Part shown: positions 36,654-46,964 of the stretch, in pieces
How the letters are laid out: the number at the start of each line of letters is the position of its first letter
Numbering within the stretch: the stretch's first letter is position 1
Assembly (NCBI GenBank): GCA_022763115.1
Contig: JALEGJ010000063.1
Location: 36,286 to 100,285 of the forward strand
Direction of reading: 5' to 3'
DNA length: 64,000 bases
Origin: Aquisalinus sp.
GTDB lineage: Bacteria > Pseudomonadota > Alphaproteobacteria > Caulobacterales > Parvularculaceae
Notes under the pieces: generated by a model
Database searches by the model: none
Told to the model about the DNA's origin: nothing
The model's input: the letters and a program-made list of their open reading frames with translations, nothing else
Program-made: the position numbers and the translations under genes

Positions 36654-37788
36654 CTTTTCTGTCCTGCTCCATCAGCACGAGATCATTTTTTTCAACAATA
36701 GCCGGGCGGCGCTTGTAGCCAATTTTTTCTTCAATCTCATCCGATTTCAACCCGGCAATTTTGTTGATCTCTTCTACTGACCATGCCGCCAAACCTTGTG
36801 CGATGACGCGGCCTGCAGGATCAACGAGACTGACGGCATCGCCTCTCGTGAAATTACCCGCCACCTCAGCGACCCCTGCCGGCAGCAGACTTTTGCCTGC
36901 GCGCAGCGCTGCAACGGCACCTGCGTCCAGACTGATCTCGCCCATGGGCTGAAGGCGACCGGCGATCCATTGACGGCGTGCATTGTCCGGCGAGCTTGAT
37001 GGCTCGATCAGGGTTGCCGGTTGGCCATTCAACAAAGCCGCAAGCGGATTTTTTTTTCGGCCTTGCGCGATGATGGTCGCGCAGCCATTGCGACCTGCAA
37101 TTTTTGCAGCGGCAATCTTGGAGGACATGCCGCCGGAACCAACCCCCGCCTTGGGGTTCGGACCAGAGGCAAGAGCCTCAATCTCCGGTGTAATTTTTTT
37201 GACCACCGGAATGAGCGTTGCGTCGGGGTCCGTATTCGGGTCGCTGGTATAAAGCCCATCCACATCTGACAGGATGACCAGCGTGTCCGCTTCGCCAAGC
37301 TGCGCGGCATGAGCGGCCAGACGGTCATTATCGCCATAGCGGATTTCACTGGTGGCAATCGTGTCGTTTTCGTTGACCAGCGGCAGCGCCTGATTATCGA
37401 GCAGCGTGCGGAAGGTGTTGCGGGCGTTGAGATAGCGGCGGCGATTTTCCGTATCATCAAGGGTCAGGAGAATTTGCGCGACTTGTATCCCGTGGCGGTC
37501 AAATGCCGCCTGCCAGACTTGTGAGAGCATCACCTGCCCGGCAGCGGACGCGGCCTGTTTTTCTTCAAGACGCAGATTGCCCTGAAGGCCAAGGCGCAGG
37601 CGACCCAGGGCAATGGCCCCGGAGGTGACAACGACAATTTCGATATTTTTTTTTCGTAACGCCGCAATGTCGGCAGCAAGGCTGGAGAGCCATTCTTCCC
37701 GTGGTTTGCCATCTGCGTCACACAGTAGGGCTGACCCAACTTTCACGACAAGTCGGTTAGCGGACGATATTCTGCCTGCAGCACTCAT
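36646..37788 (-). CDS. proB: Glutamate 5-kinase (with PUA domain)
   Basis: VVKVGSALL, VVVTSGAIALGR, PLVNENDTIATSEIRYGDNDRLAAHAAQL, GVGSGGMSSKIAAAKIA. Confidence 0.95.
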   Translation of the reverse strand: MSAAGRISSANRLVVKVGSALLCDADGKPREEWLSSLAADIAALRKKNIEIVVVTSGAIALGRLRLGLQGNLRLEEKQAASAAGQVMLSQVWQAAFDRHGIQVAQILLTLDDTENRRRYLNARNTFRTLLDNQALPLVNENDTIATSEIRYGDNDRLAAHAAQLGEADTLVILSDVDGLYTSDPNTDPDATLIPVVKKITPEIEALASGPNPKAGVGSGGMSSKIAAAKIAGRNGCATIIAQGRKKNPLAALLNGQPATLIEPSSSPDNARRQWIAGRLQPMGEISLDAGAVAALRAGKSLLPAGVAEVAGNFTRGDAVSLVDPAGRVIAQGLAAWSVEEINKIAGLKSDEIEEKIGYKRRPAIVEKNDLVLMEQDRKDA

Positions 37789-38957
37789 GCACTGAACAGG
37801 CGTTTCAGATTGCGCGCTGCCTGCCGGATACGCTGCTGGTTTTCGACAAGGCCGATGCGTACATGACCATCGCCGCGCTCGCCAAAGCCCAGGCCCGGCG
37901 CAACAGCCACATCGGCCTCTTCCATCAGCATTTTTGCGAAGGCGACCGAACCAAGCTGTTCATATTTTTCCGGGATCGGGGCCCAGGCGAACATGGAGGC
38001 CGCCGGCACGGGTATATCCCAGCCTGCCTTGCCAAAATGCTCAATCAACGTGTCGCGACGACTGCGATAGGTCGCCCGGATTTCATCAATGGCGGATACC
38101 GGGCCGTCCAGTGCCGCAACCGCCGCCACCTGAATGGGCGTGAAGGCACCATAATCGAGATAGGACTTCACGCGCGCCAGTGCACTGATTAACCGTTCAT
38201 TCCCGACCGCCATACCGACACGCCAGCCAGCCATGGAGAAGGTCTTGGAAAGGGAGTTGACTTCCACCGCCACATCCTTGGCCCCATCGACCTGAAAGAT
38301 TGAGGGCGGCGGGGTTTCATAATAAATCTCGCTATAGGCCAGATCAGAAAAAATGATGATGTCGTGCTTTTTGGCCAGGGCCACAGCCTCGCGGTAGAAA
38401 TCCAGTTCCACAGTCTGTGCCGTAGGGTTAGACGGATAATTCAGCACCATGACTTTCGCGCGGGTGCTTTTTGCCGCTTCGGAGAGGCCAGAGAGATACT
38501 GCTCGGGCGACAAGGCGGGGATCGCCCCGACCACACCGCCCGCGATGATGAAACCATAGGCATGAATGGGATAGGCCGGGTCCGGTGACAGCACAATGTC
38601 CTCAGGTGCTGTGATTGCCTGCGCCAGATTGGCAAACCCTTCCTTCGAGCCGAGCGTTGCCACCACCTCCGTATCCGGATTGAGGCCCACATCAAAGCGG
38701 CGCTGATAATAGCGGCTGATGGCGCGCCGCAAACCGACAATGCCTTTCGAGGCGGAATAACGATGCGCGCGCGGGTTGCGGGCTGTTTCGACCAGCTTAT
38801 CGATGACATGATCCGGCGGCGGCATATCCGGGTTGCCCATGCCAAGATCAATGATGTCTCGCCCCTGACCGCGCAGGGCTGACTTCAGTTTGTTGACCTC
38901 CTCAAACACGTAAGGAGGCAAGCGCTGAATCCGGTAAAAGTCTTCTGTCTCTGTCAT
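37785..38957 (-). CDS. PLP-dependent aminotransferase class I/II (AlaC/LL-DAP aminotransferase-like)
   Basis: DLGMGNPDMPPP, HRYSASKGIVGLRRAI, NYPSNPTAQTVELDFY, VEVNSLSKTFSMAGWRVGMAVGN. Confidence 0.88.
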   Translation of the reverse strand: MTETEDFYRIQRLPPYVFEEVNKLKSALRGQGRDIIDLGMGNPDMPPPDHVIDKLVETARNPRAHRYSASKGIVGLRRAISRYYQRRFDVGLNPDTEVVATLGSKEGFANLAQAITAPEDIVLSPDPAYPIHAYGFIIAGGVVGAIPALSPEQYLSGLSEAAKSTRAKVMVLNYPSNPTAQTVELDFYREAVALAKKHDIIIFSDLAYSEIYYETPPPSIFQVDGAKDVAVEVNSLSKTFSMAGWRVGMAVGNERLISALARVKSYLDYGAFTPIQVAAVAALDGPVSAIDEIRATYRSRRDTLIEHFGKAGWDIPVPAASMFAWAPIPEKYEQLGSVAFAKMLMEEADVAVAPGLGFGERGDGHVRIGLVENQQRIRQAARNLKRLFSA

Positions 38958-38977
38958 TTTTCTGGTGTCCCCGCAGA

Positions 38978-41900
38978 TTATGCGGATTTTGCGACGGTCT
39001 GTTGTTTTTGACGTGCCAGAATTTCCAGTGGTTCGACAACAAAGAATTTCGCCCGCGCGTTTGGCCAGTCATCCAGAAGCCCGCGCGCACGTGGTGAGCG
39101 GGTCTCCTGCCAGTGCCTTTCGACAAGCGCATGACATTCCTGATCGTCGTCTCCCGCGTCAAAACGGCGCAAGGCCACGCTGTCCGGATTGACCATGCCC
39201 TCAAAAGTGCCGTCTTCATCCAGCACATAGGCCTTGCCGCCGGTCATACCTGCGGCGAAGTTTGCGCCGACAGACCCGAGAATGACAGCGACCCCGCCAG
39301 TCATATATTCGCAGCCATTTGATGAACAGCCTTCGATGACCGTGGTGACGCCAGAGTTACGCACCGCGAAACGCCCGCCTGCCCGACCTGCCGCAAAGAG
39401 CGCGCCTGACGTTGCGCCATAAAGACAGGTGTTACCGATGATGGCATCATCAGAAAGGCCAGCCTGCTCTTCCGGCCGCACCACAATGGTGGCACCGGAA
39501 AGGCCCTTGCCCACGTAATCATTGGCATCGCCATCGACCACAATGCGCAAGCCCCGCGCCGCGAAGGCACCGAGTGACTGACCGGCAGAACCATTGAGGC
39601 GCAGCGTCAGATGATCTTCCGACAGCTCCGCCGGATCATGCTGGCGCACAATATGAGAGGATATTCGCGTACCAATCGCCCGGTCGGTGTTCCTGACCGG
39701 ATACGATAATTGCAGTTTTTCCCGTCGCTCAAAGAACGGCGCGAGTTCGTGTTCGATCCGCTGATCGAGTGTATCGACAACTTCCGTCCGGCCCATGCGG
39801 CTGGAGCGCTTTGGCCCATCGCCAGCATCAGCGCGGATCAGGATCGGGTTCAGGTCCAGATCATCCAGATGCGACTCCCCGCGGGAGACCTGATGCAAAA
39901 GGTCCGAGCGGCCAATGATCTCTTCCAGAGAATTGACGCCCAGTGTGCTGAGGATCTGGCGCACTTCCTCGGCGATGAAGGTCATCAGGTTGACCACATG
40001 CTCCGGGGTGCCGGGAAAGCGGTCCCGTAAATCCTGGTCCTGCGTGCAGACGCCCACCGGGCAGGTGTTTGAATGACACTGGCGCACCATCAGACAGCCC
40101 ATCGCCACCAGCGAGATGGTGCCAATGCCATATTCTTCCGCCCCGAGCATGGCGGCAATGACCACGTCCCGGCCTGTGCGGATACCACCATCGGTGCGCA
40201 AGGTCACCTGTTCGCGCAAATTATTCAGAGTCAGGACCTGATGCGCTTCAGCCAGGCCAAGTTCCCATGGGGCGCCTGCAAATTTGATGGAGGTTTGCGG
40301 GCTTGCACCTGTGCCCCCGACATTACCGGAGATCAGAATGGTGTCTGCCTTTGCCTTGGCAACGCCCGCAGCAATCGCGCCGATGCCGGAGGCGGAGACG
40401 AGCTTCACGCAGACACGCGCCTCCGGATTGATCTGCTTGAGATCATAGATGAGCTGCGCCAAGTCCTCGATGGAATAAATATCGTGATGGGGCGGCGGGG
40501 AAATAAGCGTGACGCCCGGCGTTGCGTGGCGCATCTTCGCGATGAACTCGGTGACCTTGAAGCCGGGCAACTGTCCGCCCTCGCCGGGCTTGGCCCCTTG
40601 CGCGACCTTGATTTCAACTTCCCGGCACTGATTAAGATATTCCGCCGTGACGCCAAAGCGACCGGAGGCAATCTGCTTGATGGCCGAATTCTCATTATCG
40701 CCGTTGGGATGTGGCGTATAGCGCGCGGCGTCTTCGCCGCCTTCACCCGATACCGACTTTGCGCCGATACGGTTCATGGCAATGTTCAGGGTGCCATGGG
40801 CTTCCGGTGACAGCGCGCCAAGCGACATGCCCGGCGTGATAAAGCGCCGCCGAATGGCGTTGGAGGTTTCGACCTGCTCCGGATTGGTTTCCGGCCCTGT
40901 TGCCTGCCAGCGTAAAAGATCGCGCAGTTGCGACGGAGGCTGATTTTCCAGCGCCTCGCTGTAGCGCTGATAAGCCTGACGGTCATCCTCGCGCACAGCG
41001 CGTTGCAAATCACTGATGAGTTTTGCTTCCAGCACATGATGTTCACCCCGGCGGCGATGGCGGTAAAAGCCGCCAACCGGCAAGGGCGGCGCATCAGCCT
41101 GCCAGGCACGTTCATGCAACTCGGCTGTTTTTTCTTCAAGGCCCGCCAGACCAATACCGGAGATACGGCTGGTCATGCCGGGGAAGAACTCGGCCACCAG
41201 CATCCGCGAAAGGCCGAGGGCTTCAAAGTTACACCCCCCGCGATAAGCGGAAATGACCGAGATGCCCATCTTGGAGATGATCTTCAGCAGGCCTGCTTCC
41301 AATGCGCATTTGTAGTTATACGCACAATCGCCAATATCCTTGTCACCATAATCCCCCCGCTCCTGCGCCCGGCGGATACTGTCGAGCGCCAGATACGGGT
41401 TCACGGCAGTGGCACCGGTGCCGATGAGAACTGCGGCATAATGGGCGTCGATACATTCGGCAGAGCGCACAATGATAGAGCAAAAGGCGCGCTTGCCTGT
41501 ATTCGTCAGATGTGTGTGGACACCAGCGGCGGCAAGGATCATCGGCACGGCGATTTTGGCGCTGCTCTGATGAATATCCGTCAGAACGATGTGGCCTGCG
41601 CCATTATTCACCGCATATTCTGCCTCCTGACGGATGCGGTTGAGCGCACGCCGCAGCGCCGAGCCATCTTTCTTGATGCTGGCGGCATCATAGGTGCAGT
41701 CTATCTCGACCACTTTTTCATCGAGCAGATCCTTCAGACGTGTGAACATGCCATTGGTCAGGATCGGACTATCGAGCGCGAAAACATCCGTCTGCGTCTC
41801 ACTGGTGGCAAGAATGTTGCCGAGGTTCTTGAACCGGGTCTTGAGGCTCATCACGCCGCTTTCCCGCAACGGGTCAATCGGCGGGTTCGTTACCTGACTG

Positions 41901-43489
41901 AAGTTCTGCCGAAAGAAATGTGACAATGGACGATAATTTTTCGACAACACAGCGATGGGGGTGTCATCGCCCATGGAGCCGATGGCTTCCTTGCCGGTTT
42001 CAGCCATCGGGCGCAGTATGAGGTCCAACGTTTCAAGGTCGAGACCCGCTGCAGCCTGTCGGCGCAGGAGTTTCTCCGGCTCAAAGAGTTTTTCTTCCAC
42101 ACCGGGTCCGATCCTGTCTTCCAGCTCGACAATGTTTTTGACCCATTCCGTGTAAGGTTGTTTGGAAGCGAGACGATCCAGCAACTCGTCAGAATCGTAA
42201 AACTTCGCTCTTTTGAGGTCCACCGCGATGGTGCGCCCCGGCTCGATGGAGCCGCGCCGGGTGACTTTGCGGTTGCCCAGTGGGCACATACCGGTCTCCG
42301 AGCCGACGGCGAGAATGCCGTCATCGGTAATGGCGTACCGCATGGGGCGCAGGCCGTTGCGGTCCAGTCCGGCAATCGCCCAGCGGCCATCAAAGGCCGC
42401 GATGGCAGCCGGGCCATCCCATGGTTCCATCACGGAATTACAGTACTCGTATAAAGCGCGCCATTCTGCTGGCATGGTCGAGACACGCTTTGACCAGGCT
42501 TCCGGGATCAGCAGTGTCTTGGCAACTGTTGCCGGACGCCCTGCCCTGACCAGTAGTTCAAAGACCTGATCGAGGGCGGCAGAGTCCGAAGAACCGGGCT
42601 GGATGACCGGCTTTGTATAGTCGCCATCTTCGCCAAAAACCTCGGAGGTCATCTGGATTTCGTGGCTTTTCATCCAGTTGGTGTTGCCCTTGATGGTATT
42701 GATCTCGCCATTATGGGCCAGCATCCGGAAAGGCTGGGCCAGTCGCCACTCCGGGAAGGTGTTGGTTGAATAGCGCTGATGGAAAATGGCGACACGTGAG
42801 ACAAAGCGCTCATCCTGAAGATCAGTATAGAACCTGTCGATATCTTCCGCGAGGAACATGCCTTTGTAGATGATGTCCTGCGAAGACAACGAGCAGACAT
42901 AAAACTCGTTCATGGCCATTTCGCGGGCCCGTTGCTCGATACGGCGACGCACTACATAGAGAATGCGGTCGAGTTCTTTCTGCGACCGCTTGCGCGGGTC
43001 ATGAAAGAGGATTTGTTCGATTTCAGGCCGCGTCAAATTGGCCTTTTCACCAAGACAGCCCGCCTGCACCGGCACCTGACGCCAGCCATAGATGTAAAAG
43101 CCGCGACGGAGGATTTCCGATTCGACGATCGCGCGGGCTGCATCCTGCGCCGCGAAATTAGTTCGTGGCAGGAAAACCATGCCCACACAAATGTCCGCGC
43201 CGCCGGCGCGGTGACCGGTTGTTTCAACAAAGCTCCGAAACAACTCCTGCGGCACGTTCAGGCGGATGCCCGCCCCATCGCCTGTCTTGCCATCTGCATC
43301 AATGGCACCGCGATGCCAGACGGCCTTCAGGGCAGAAATCGCCATGTCCACAATCTCGCGGCGCGGCTCTGCGTCCAGCGCCACCACGAGACCAACACCG
43401 CACGCATCATGCTCGGAAGACGGATCATACGCGCCTGCCTCAATCAATCGCTGGCGATTTTGTTCATATGCCCTGATGACATCTGTCAT
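38978..43489 (-). CDS. gltB: Glutamate synthase large subunit
   Basis: CGVGLVVALD, HQRYSTNTFPEWRLAQPFRMLAHNGEINTIKGN, GEGGEDAARY, GQLPGFKVT, QCHSNTCPVGVCTQD; 1503 aa. Confidence 0.97.
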   Translation of the reverse strand: MTDVIRAYEQNRQRLIEAGAYDPSSEHDACGVGLVVALDAEPRREIVDMAISALKAVWHRGAIDADGKTGDGAGIRLNVPQELFRSFVETTGHRAGGADICVGMVFLPRTNFAAQDAARAIVESEILRRGFYIYGWRQVPVQAGCLGEKANLTRPEIEQILFHDPRKRSQKELDRILYVVRRRIEQRAREMAMNEFYVCSLSSQDIIYKGMFLAEDIDRFYTDLQDERFVSRVAIFHQRYSTNTFPEWRLAQPFRMLAHNGEINTIKGNTNWMKSHEIQMTSEVFGEDGDYTKPVIQPGSSDSAALDQVFELLVRAGRPATVAKTLLIPEAWSKRVSTMPAEWRALYEYCNSVMEPWDGPAAIAAFDGRWAIAGLDRNGLRPMRYAITDDGILAVGSETGMCPLGNRKVTRRGSIEPGRTIAVDLKRAKFYDSDELLDRLASKQPYTEWVKNIVELEDRIGPGVEEKLFEPEKLLRRQAAAGLDLETLDLILRPMAETGKEAIGSMGDDTPIAVLSKNYRPLSHFFRQNFSQVTNPPIDPLRESGVMSLKTRFKNLGNILATSETQTDVFALDSPILTNGMFTRLKDLLDEKVVEIDCTYDAASIKKDGSALRRALNRIRQEAEYAVNNGAGHIVLTDIHQSSAKIAVPMILAAAGVHTHLTNTGKRAFCSIIVRSAECIDAHYAAVLIGTGATAVNPYLALDSIRRAQERGDYGDKDIGDCAYNYKCALEAGLLKIISKMGISVISAYRGGCNFEALGLSRMLVAEFFPGMTSRISGIGLAGLEEKTAELHERAWQADAPPLPVGGFYRHRRRGEHHVLEAKLISDLQRAVREDDRQAYQRYSEALENQPPSQLRDLLRWQATGPETNPEQVETSNAIRRRFITPGMSLGALSPEAHGTLNIAMNRIGAKSVSGEGGEDAARYTPHPNGDNENSAIKQIASGRFGVTAEYLNQCREVEIKVAQGAKPGEGGQLPGFKVTEFIAKMRHATPGVTLISPPPHHDIYSIEDLAQLIYDLKQINPEARVCVKLVSASGIGAIAAGVAKAKADTILISGNVGGTGASPQTSIKFAGAPWELGLAEAHQVLTLNNLREQVTLRTDGGIRTGRDVVIAAMLGAEEYGIGTISLVAMGCLMVRQCHSNTCPVGVCTQDQDLRDRFPGTPEHVVNLMTFIAEEVRQILSTLGVNSLEEIIGRSDLLHQVSRGESHLDDLDLNPILIRADAGDGPKRSSRMGRTEVVDTLDQRIEHELAPFFERREKLQLSYPVRNTDRAIGTRISSHIVRQHDPAELSEDHLTLRLNGSAGQSLGAFAARGLRIVVDGDANDYVGKGLSGATIVVRPEEQAGLSDDAIIGNTCLYGATSGALFAAGRAGGRFAVRNSGVTTVIEGCSSNGCEYMTGGVAVILGSVGANFAAGMTGGKAYVLDEDGTFEGMVNPDSVALRRFDAGDDDQECHALVERHWQETRSPRARGLLDDWPNARAKFFVVEPLEILARQKQQTVAKSA

Positions 43490-43509
43490 AATCGTTCCGT
43501 ACTCTCGTT

Positions 43510-44961
43510 CTATTCTGCCGCGAAGCTCGCCGCCGCTCTGGCGTTCAACTCTGCGGTGATCGCTGTTGCGGCGTCACGGCCATCCTTGATGGCCCAGACC
43601 ACAAGAGACGCCCCGCGCACAATGTCGCCTGCGGCGTAAACGCCGGGCAGGTTCGTCTCCAGCGAAGAAGGGCGCACCCTTAAAGTGCCCCAGCCTGTTG
43701 TTTTCAGTTCAGGCTCGCCAAACATTTCCGGCAGATCCTCCGGCTCAAAGCCGAGCGCCTTGATGACCATGTCGGCCTCGTAATCTGTCTGCGCGTCCGG
43801 AATTTCTACAGGCACACGGCGACCGGTTTCATCAGGTTCGCCCAACTCAATGCGGGCAGCCCGCACACCGGTGGTCTTTTCACTATCCCCCAGAATGGCT
43901 TTCGGCGCGGCCAGCCATTCAAAGACGACGCCCTCTTCCTCGGCATTCGCGACTTCCCGCGCTGAACCCGGCATGTTTTTCCGATCCCGCCGATAGAGAC
44001 AAGTAACTGACGCCGCCCCCTGGCGCACAGCCGTCCGCACACAATCCATCGCGGTATCACCACCCCCGATAACAACCACCTTCCGACCTTGTGCTTTCAG
44101 CGTGCCGTTTTCAAAAGCCGGTACCTTGTCTTTCAGGCCGGATTTGTTGGAAGCGGTCAGATAATCCAGCGCCGCGACAACACCATCATTGCCGATGCCG
44201 GGGCAGGCAAGCTCCCGCGACTTGTAAACACCGGTTGCAATGAGCATGGCATCATGCTGTGCGCGAAGTTCTGTGAAGGTTGCATCGCGACCGACTTCGA
44301 AATTCAGGTTGAACTCGACACCGCTTTTTATGAGGTGCTCCGTACGCCGTGCAACGACATGCTTTTCCAGTTTGAAATTCGGGATGCCGTAAATCAGCAA
44401 ACCGCCAACACGATCATAGCGATCATAAACCGTCACCTGAATGCCCTCGCGGCGCAACTCCTCCGCTGCGGCAAGGCCTGCAGGCCCTGCCCCGATGATA
44501 CCGACTGACTCGGTGCGTTCCTGCTGCGGCTTGACCGGCTTGATCCAGCCTTCGTTCCAGGCAGTCTCGGTGATGTATTGCTCGACCGAGCCAATGGTGA
44601 CCGTGCCGTGGCCAGACTGTTCGATGACACAGGCGCCTTCACAGAGCCTGTCCTGCGGGCAGATGCGTCCACACACTTCAGGCATGTTGTTGGTTGCCGA
44701 AGACACCGCATAGGCATCCTGCAGTCGGCCTTCGGCCACCAGTTTCAGCCAGTCCGGGATGTCATTCCCCAAAGGACAATGCGACTGACAAAACGGAATA
44801 CCGCACTGGCTGCACCGCGACGCCTGTTCGGCGGCGCGCGCCTCCGCGAATGCGGCATAGATCTCGTCAAAATCCTCACGACGCGCGGACGCGGCCCGTT
44901 TTTCCGGGGTCTGCCGCGCACGGGAGACGAATTTCAGCATTGGGTCTTTGTTCTGTGACAT
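43510..44961 (-). CDS. gltD: Glutamate synthase small subunit
   Basis: CSQCGIPFCQSHCPLGNDIPDWLKLV, GIIGAGPAGLAAAEELRREG, VVIGGGDTAMDCVRTAVRQGA. Confidence 0.96.
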   Translation of the reverse strand: MSQNKDPMLKFVSRARQTPEKRAASARREDFDEIYAAFAEARAAEQASRCSQCGIPFCQSHCPLGNDIPDWLKLVAEGRLQDAYAVSSATNNMPEVCGRICPQDRLCEGACVIEQSGHGTVTIGSVEQYITETAWNEGWIKPVKPQQERTESVGIIGAGPAGLAAAEELRREGIQVTVYDRYDRVGGLLIYGIPNFKLEKHVVARRTEHLIKSGVEFNLNFEVGRDATFTELRAQHDAMLIATGVYKSRELACPGIGNDGVVAALDYLTASNKSGLKDKVPAFENGTLKAQGRKVVVIGGGDTAMDCVRTAVRQGAASVTCLYRRDRKNMPGSAREVANAEEEGVVFEWLAAPKAILGDSEKTTGVRAARIELGEPDETGRRVPVEIPDAQTDYEADMVIKALGFEPEDLPEMFGEPELKTTGWGTLRVRPSSLETNLPGVYAAGDIVRGASLVVWAIKDGRDAATAITAELNARAAASFAAE

Positions 44962-45191
44962 GCGTGCATAATATGGCCTCCCCTGAGGGGGCCCATAAGT
45001 TTTTTCAAAATAATTTCAGCTGGCCGTTGGCGAGCCGCTAAAGCCAGCGCGGAGGCGGACAATATGATGCCACATGCCGCAATGCAACAGCATTTTGAAC
45101 GAATATGCATGCCTCGGAAGCCCTGAATAGCAAATAATTCTACCAGCGCCTGCAACTTGACAAAAGTGCTACCAGGAAGCACCGTGCTTTT

Positions 45192-45461
45192 ATGACGTTC
45201 AAATCATCCATTTCCCTTACCGAAGAACAGGCAGCTTTCGCGAAGTCTCTGGTTGAGACCGGTCGTTACGCCAGCCTCAGTGCTGTGCTTCAACAGGGTC
45301 TCGACTTGCTCAAGCAAGAGAACGAGCGCCGAGAAATGGAAACAGAAGCCCTGAAGGTTCTTTTGGAAAGACGGCGGCAGGGTCGTTTTCTCAGTGGCGA
45401 AGAAATGGACCAGCGTATTCAGGGCATCGCCGAAGAGCGCCGGAAACAACGTGGCCTTTGA
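45192..45461 (+). CDS. parD: Type II antitoxin, ParD family
   Basis: SSISLTEEQAAFAKSLVETGRYASLSAVLQQGLDLLKQENERREMETEALK (ribbon-helix-helix ParD pattern); overlaps the toxin ORF. Confidence 0.85.
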   Translation: MTFKSSISLTEEQAAFAKSLVETGRYASLSAVLQQGLDLLKQENERREMETEALKVLLERRRQGRFLSGEEMDQRIQGIAEERRKQRGL

Positions 45462-45795
45462 CGTCCGTTACAGTGAAGAAGCCGTAGCTGATTTCCAATC
45501 AATCCTCATTTTTCTCGCTGACAGCTATGAAGCATTTGGCGAGCCACCTGAGGACGCATTTGAACGCGCCGTCATCCGAACACGCACCCTGCGCAGCACA
45601 ATCAGTGAGGTCCTTTCAAAAGCCCCTCACAGAGGCACACTGGCTGAACATCTTCTGCCGAACCTGCGCCACACGACGATTGACCGCGCCGTCATATATT
45701 TCGATATTCATGAAGTAACTTTAACCGTACACATATTAGCGGTTTTCTATGGCGGCCAAGATCATCAGAGCCATATGTTGAGAAGACTATTATAG
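45451..45795 (+). CDS. parE: Type II toxin, RelE/ParE family (GTG start)
   Basis: VAFDVRYSEEAVADFQSILIFLADSYEAFGEP…HRGTLAEHLLPNLRHTTIDRAVIYFDI; 11-bp overlap with parD. Confidence 0.8.
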   Translation: MAFDVRYSEEAVADFQSILIFLADSYEAFGEPPEDAFERAVIRTRTLRSTISEVLSKAPHRGTLAEHLLPNLRHTTIDRAVIYFDIHEVTLTVHILAVFYGGQDHQSHMLRRLL

Positions 45796-45835
45796 TCAGC
45801 AGGGATACCAAATATTCAATGAGGTGCCTGCTGCT

Positions 45836-46747
45836 TCACCTGACCTGCAAAAAATCCAGTATCAACTTCAGCACTTGTTCAGGTGCTTCCAGCTCCGGGA
45901 AATGACCAATCCCCGATAATGCGACATAGTGAACGTTTTCCGAAAGCTGCTTTGCACTTTCCCGGTTTTCCGCCGGATGTGAGCCATCCGCCTCCCCCCA
46001 GATTGCCAGGATGGGCTGCTCTGGCCTGCCAAGGCGAATGTCAGGGTCCATATAAATCTGATAGGCGCTTGCAAGCGACCAGAGAGCACCGTGCTCGAAT
46101 GATTTCTCCGCACAAGTGCAGAACTGCGGTACTGCATCCCTGTTGCCAACAGCCAGATCAAACCAGTCCCCCATACGCTTGGGCGCGATCCGTGACATGA
46201 CAAATTGCCCGATAAAGGGCTTTGCCAGAATGCCCTTCGGGTCTCTCCCAGCTTTCCAGCGGGTGAATGCAGCCACATCGCCCGCCTGCATCAACACGAG
46301 TTTTGATACAAGGCCAGGGTAGCGCACGGCGATATCGACAGCGGCCAGACTGGCGACGCAAGAAAACGCCAGAATGGCATCAGGCCCTGCAACTTCTTCC
46401 AGAAACAGTTTGAGATCATCATTCGTCTCGCGCCAGCCAAAACGATAATCACCCGCAGTGGCGGAGAAACCCATAGCCGGTAACTCGATTACGACCACGC
46501 GGAAATGCGGGCTGTACAGATCAAGCAGGGCATCATAAGCCTCCAGCGTTACAGGGGGGTCAGCGCTGAAGACGATGGTTTGTCCCTGCCCGCGCTCCCG
46601 GTAGCGATACTGCACTTTAGGTGTACGGCAAAACCGGATTTCATCGGAAGTTGTCGCAGGCCAGCCTGACGCAAAGGCCCGCATCCTTTTTTTCGCACCG
46701 GCTGTATCGAGGCTCGTGGCGAGCCTACTCCAGAACTTGCCCATCAC
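45836..46747 (-). CDS. Alpha/beta hydrolase
   Basis: VVVIELPAMGFSATAGDYRFGW, LAFSCVASLAAVDIAVRYPGLVSKLVLMQ, GIGHFPELEAPEQV. Confidence 0.82.
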   Translation of the reverse strand: MMGKFWSRLATSLDTAGAKKRMRAFASGWPATTSDEIRFCRTPKVQYRYRERGQGQTIVFSADPPVTLEAYDALLDLYSPHFRVVVIELPAMGFSATAGDYRFGWRETNDDLKLFLEEVAGPDAILAFSCVASLAAVDIAVRYPGLVSKLVLMQAGDVAAFTRWKAGRDPKGILAKPFIGQFVMSRIAPKRMGDWFDLAVGNRDAVPQFCTCAEKSFEHGALWSLASAYQIYMDPDIRLGRPEQPILAIWGEADGSHPAENRESAKQLSENVHYVALSGIGHFPELEAPEQVLKLILDFLQVR

Positions 46748-46964
46748 TTCACACCCTTCACTGTTTTCAGCATGACTACCGATACAATCACATCGAAGAA
46801 ATCATCTGCGGCAGCCACAGCGAACAAAATAACGGCTGTCCAAAGAGTAACATGCCGCGCAATAACTATTGCTTATCTCATCACATCCTTTTGCACTCTG
46901 GCATTATACCTGTTGCGGCAGCAGCCCCAAAAATGATAAACTGTTTTTCATTTATGAGAGGCTT

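Noticed and set aside
40928-41923. 331-aa plus-strand ORF (and 40073-40810)
   Set aside because: Antisense to gltB, composition unlike protein, no motif or start signal
44950-45010. GGCCTCCCCTGAGGGGGCCCATAAGTTTTTT as a plus-strand terminator
   Set aside because: Stem pairing is imperfect and no plus-strand gene lies upstream; it more likely belongs to the gltD 5' region
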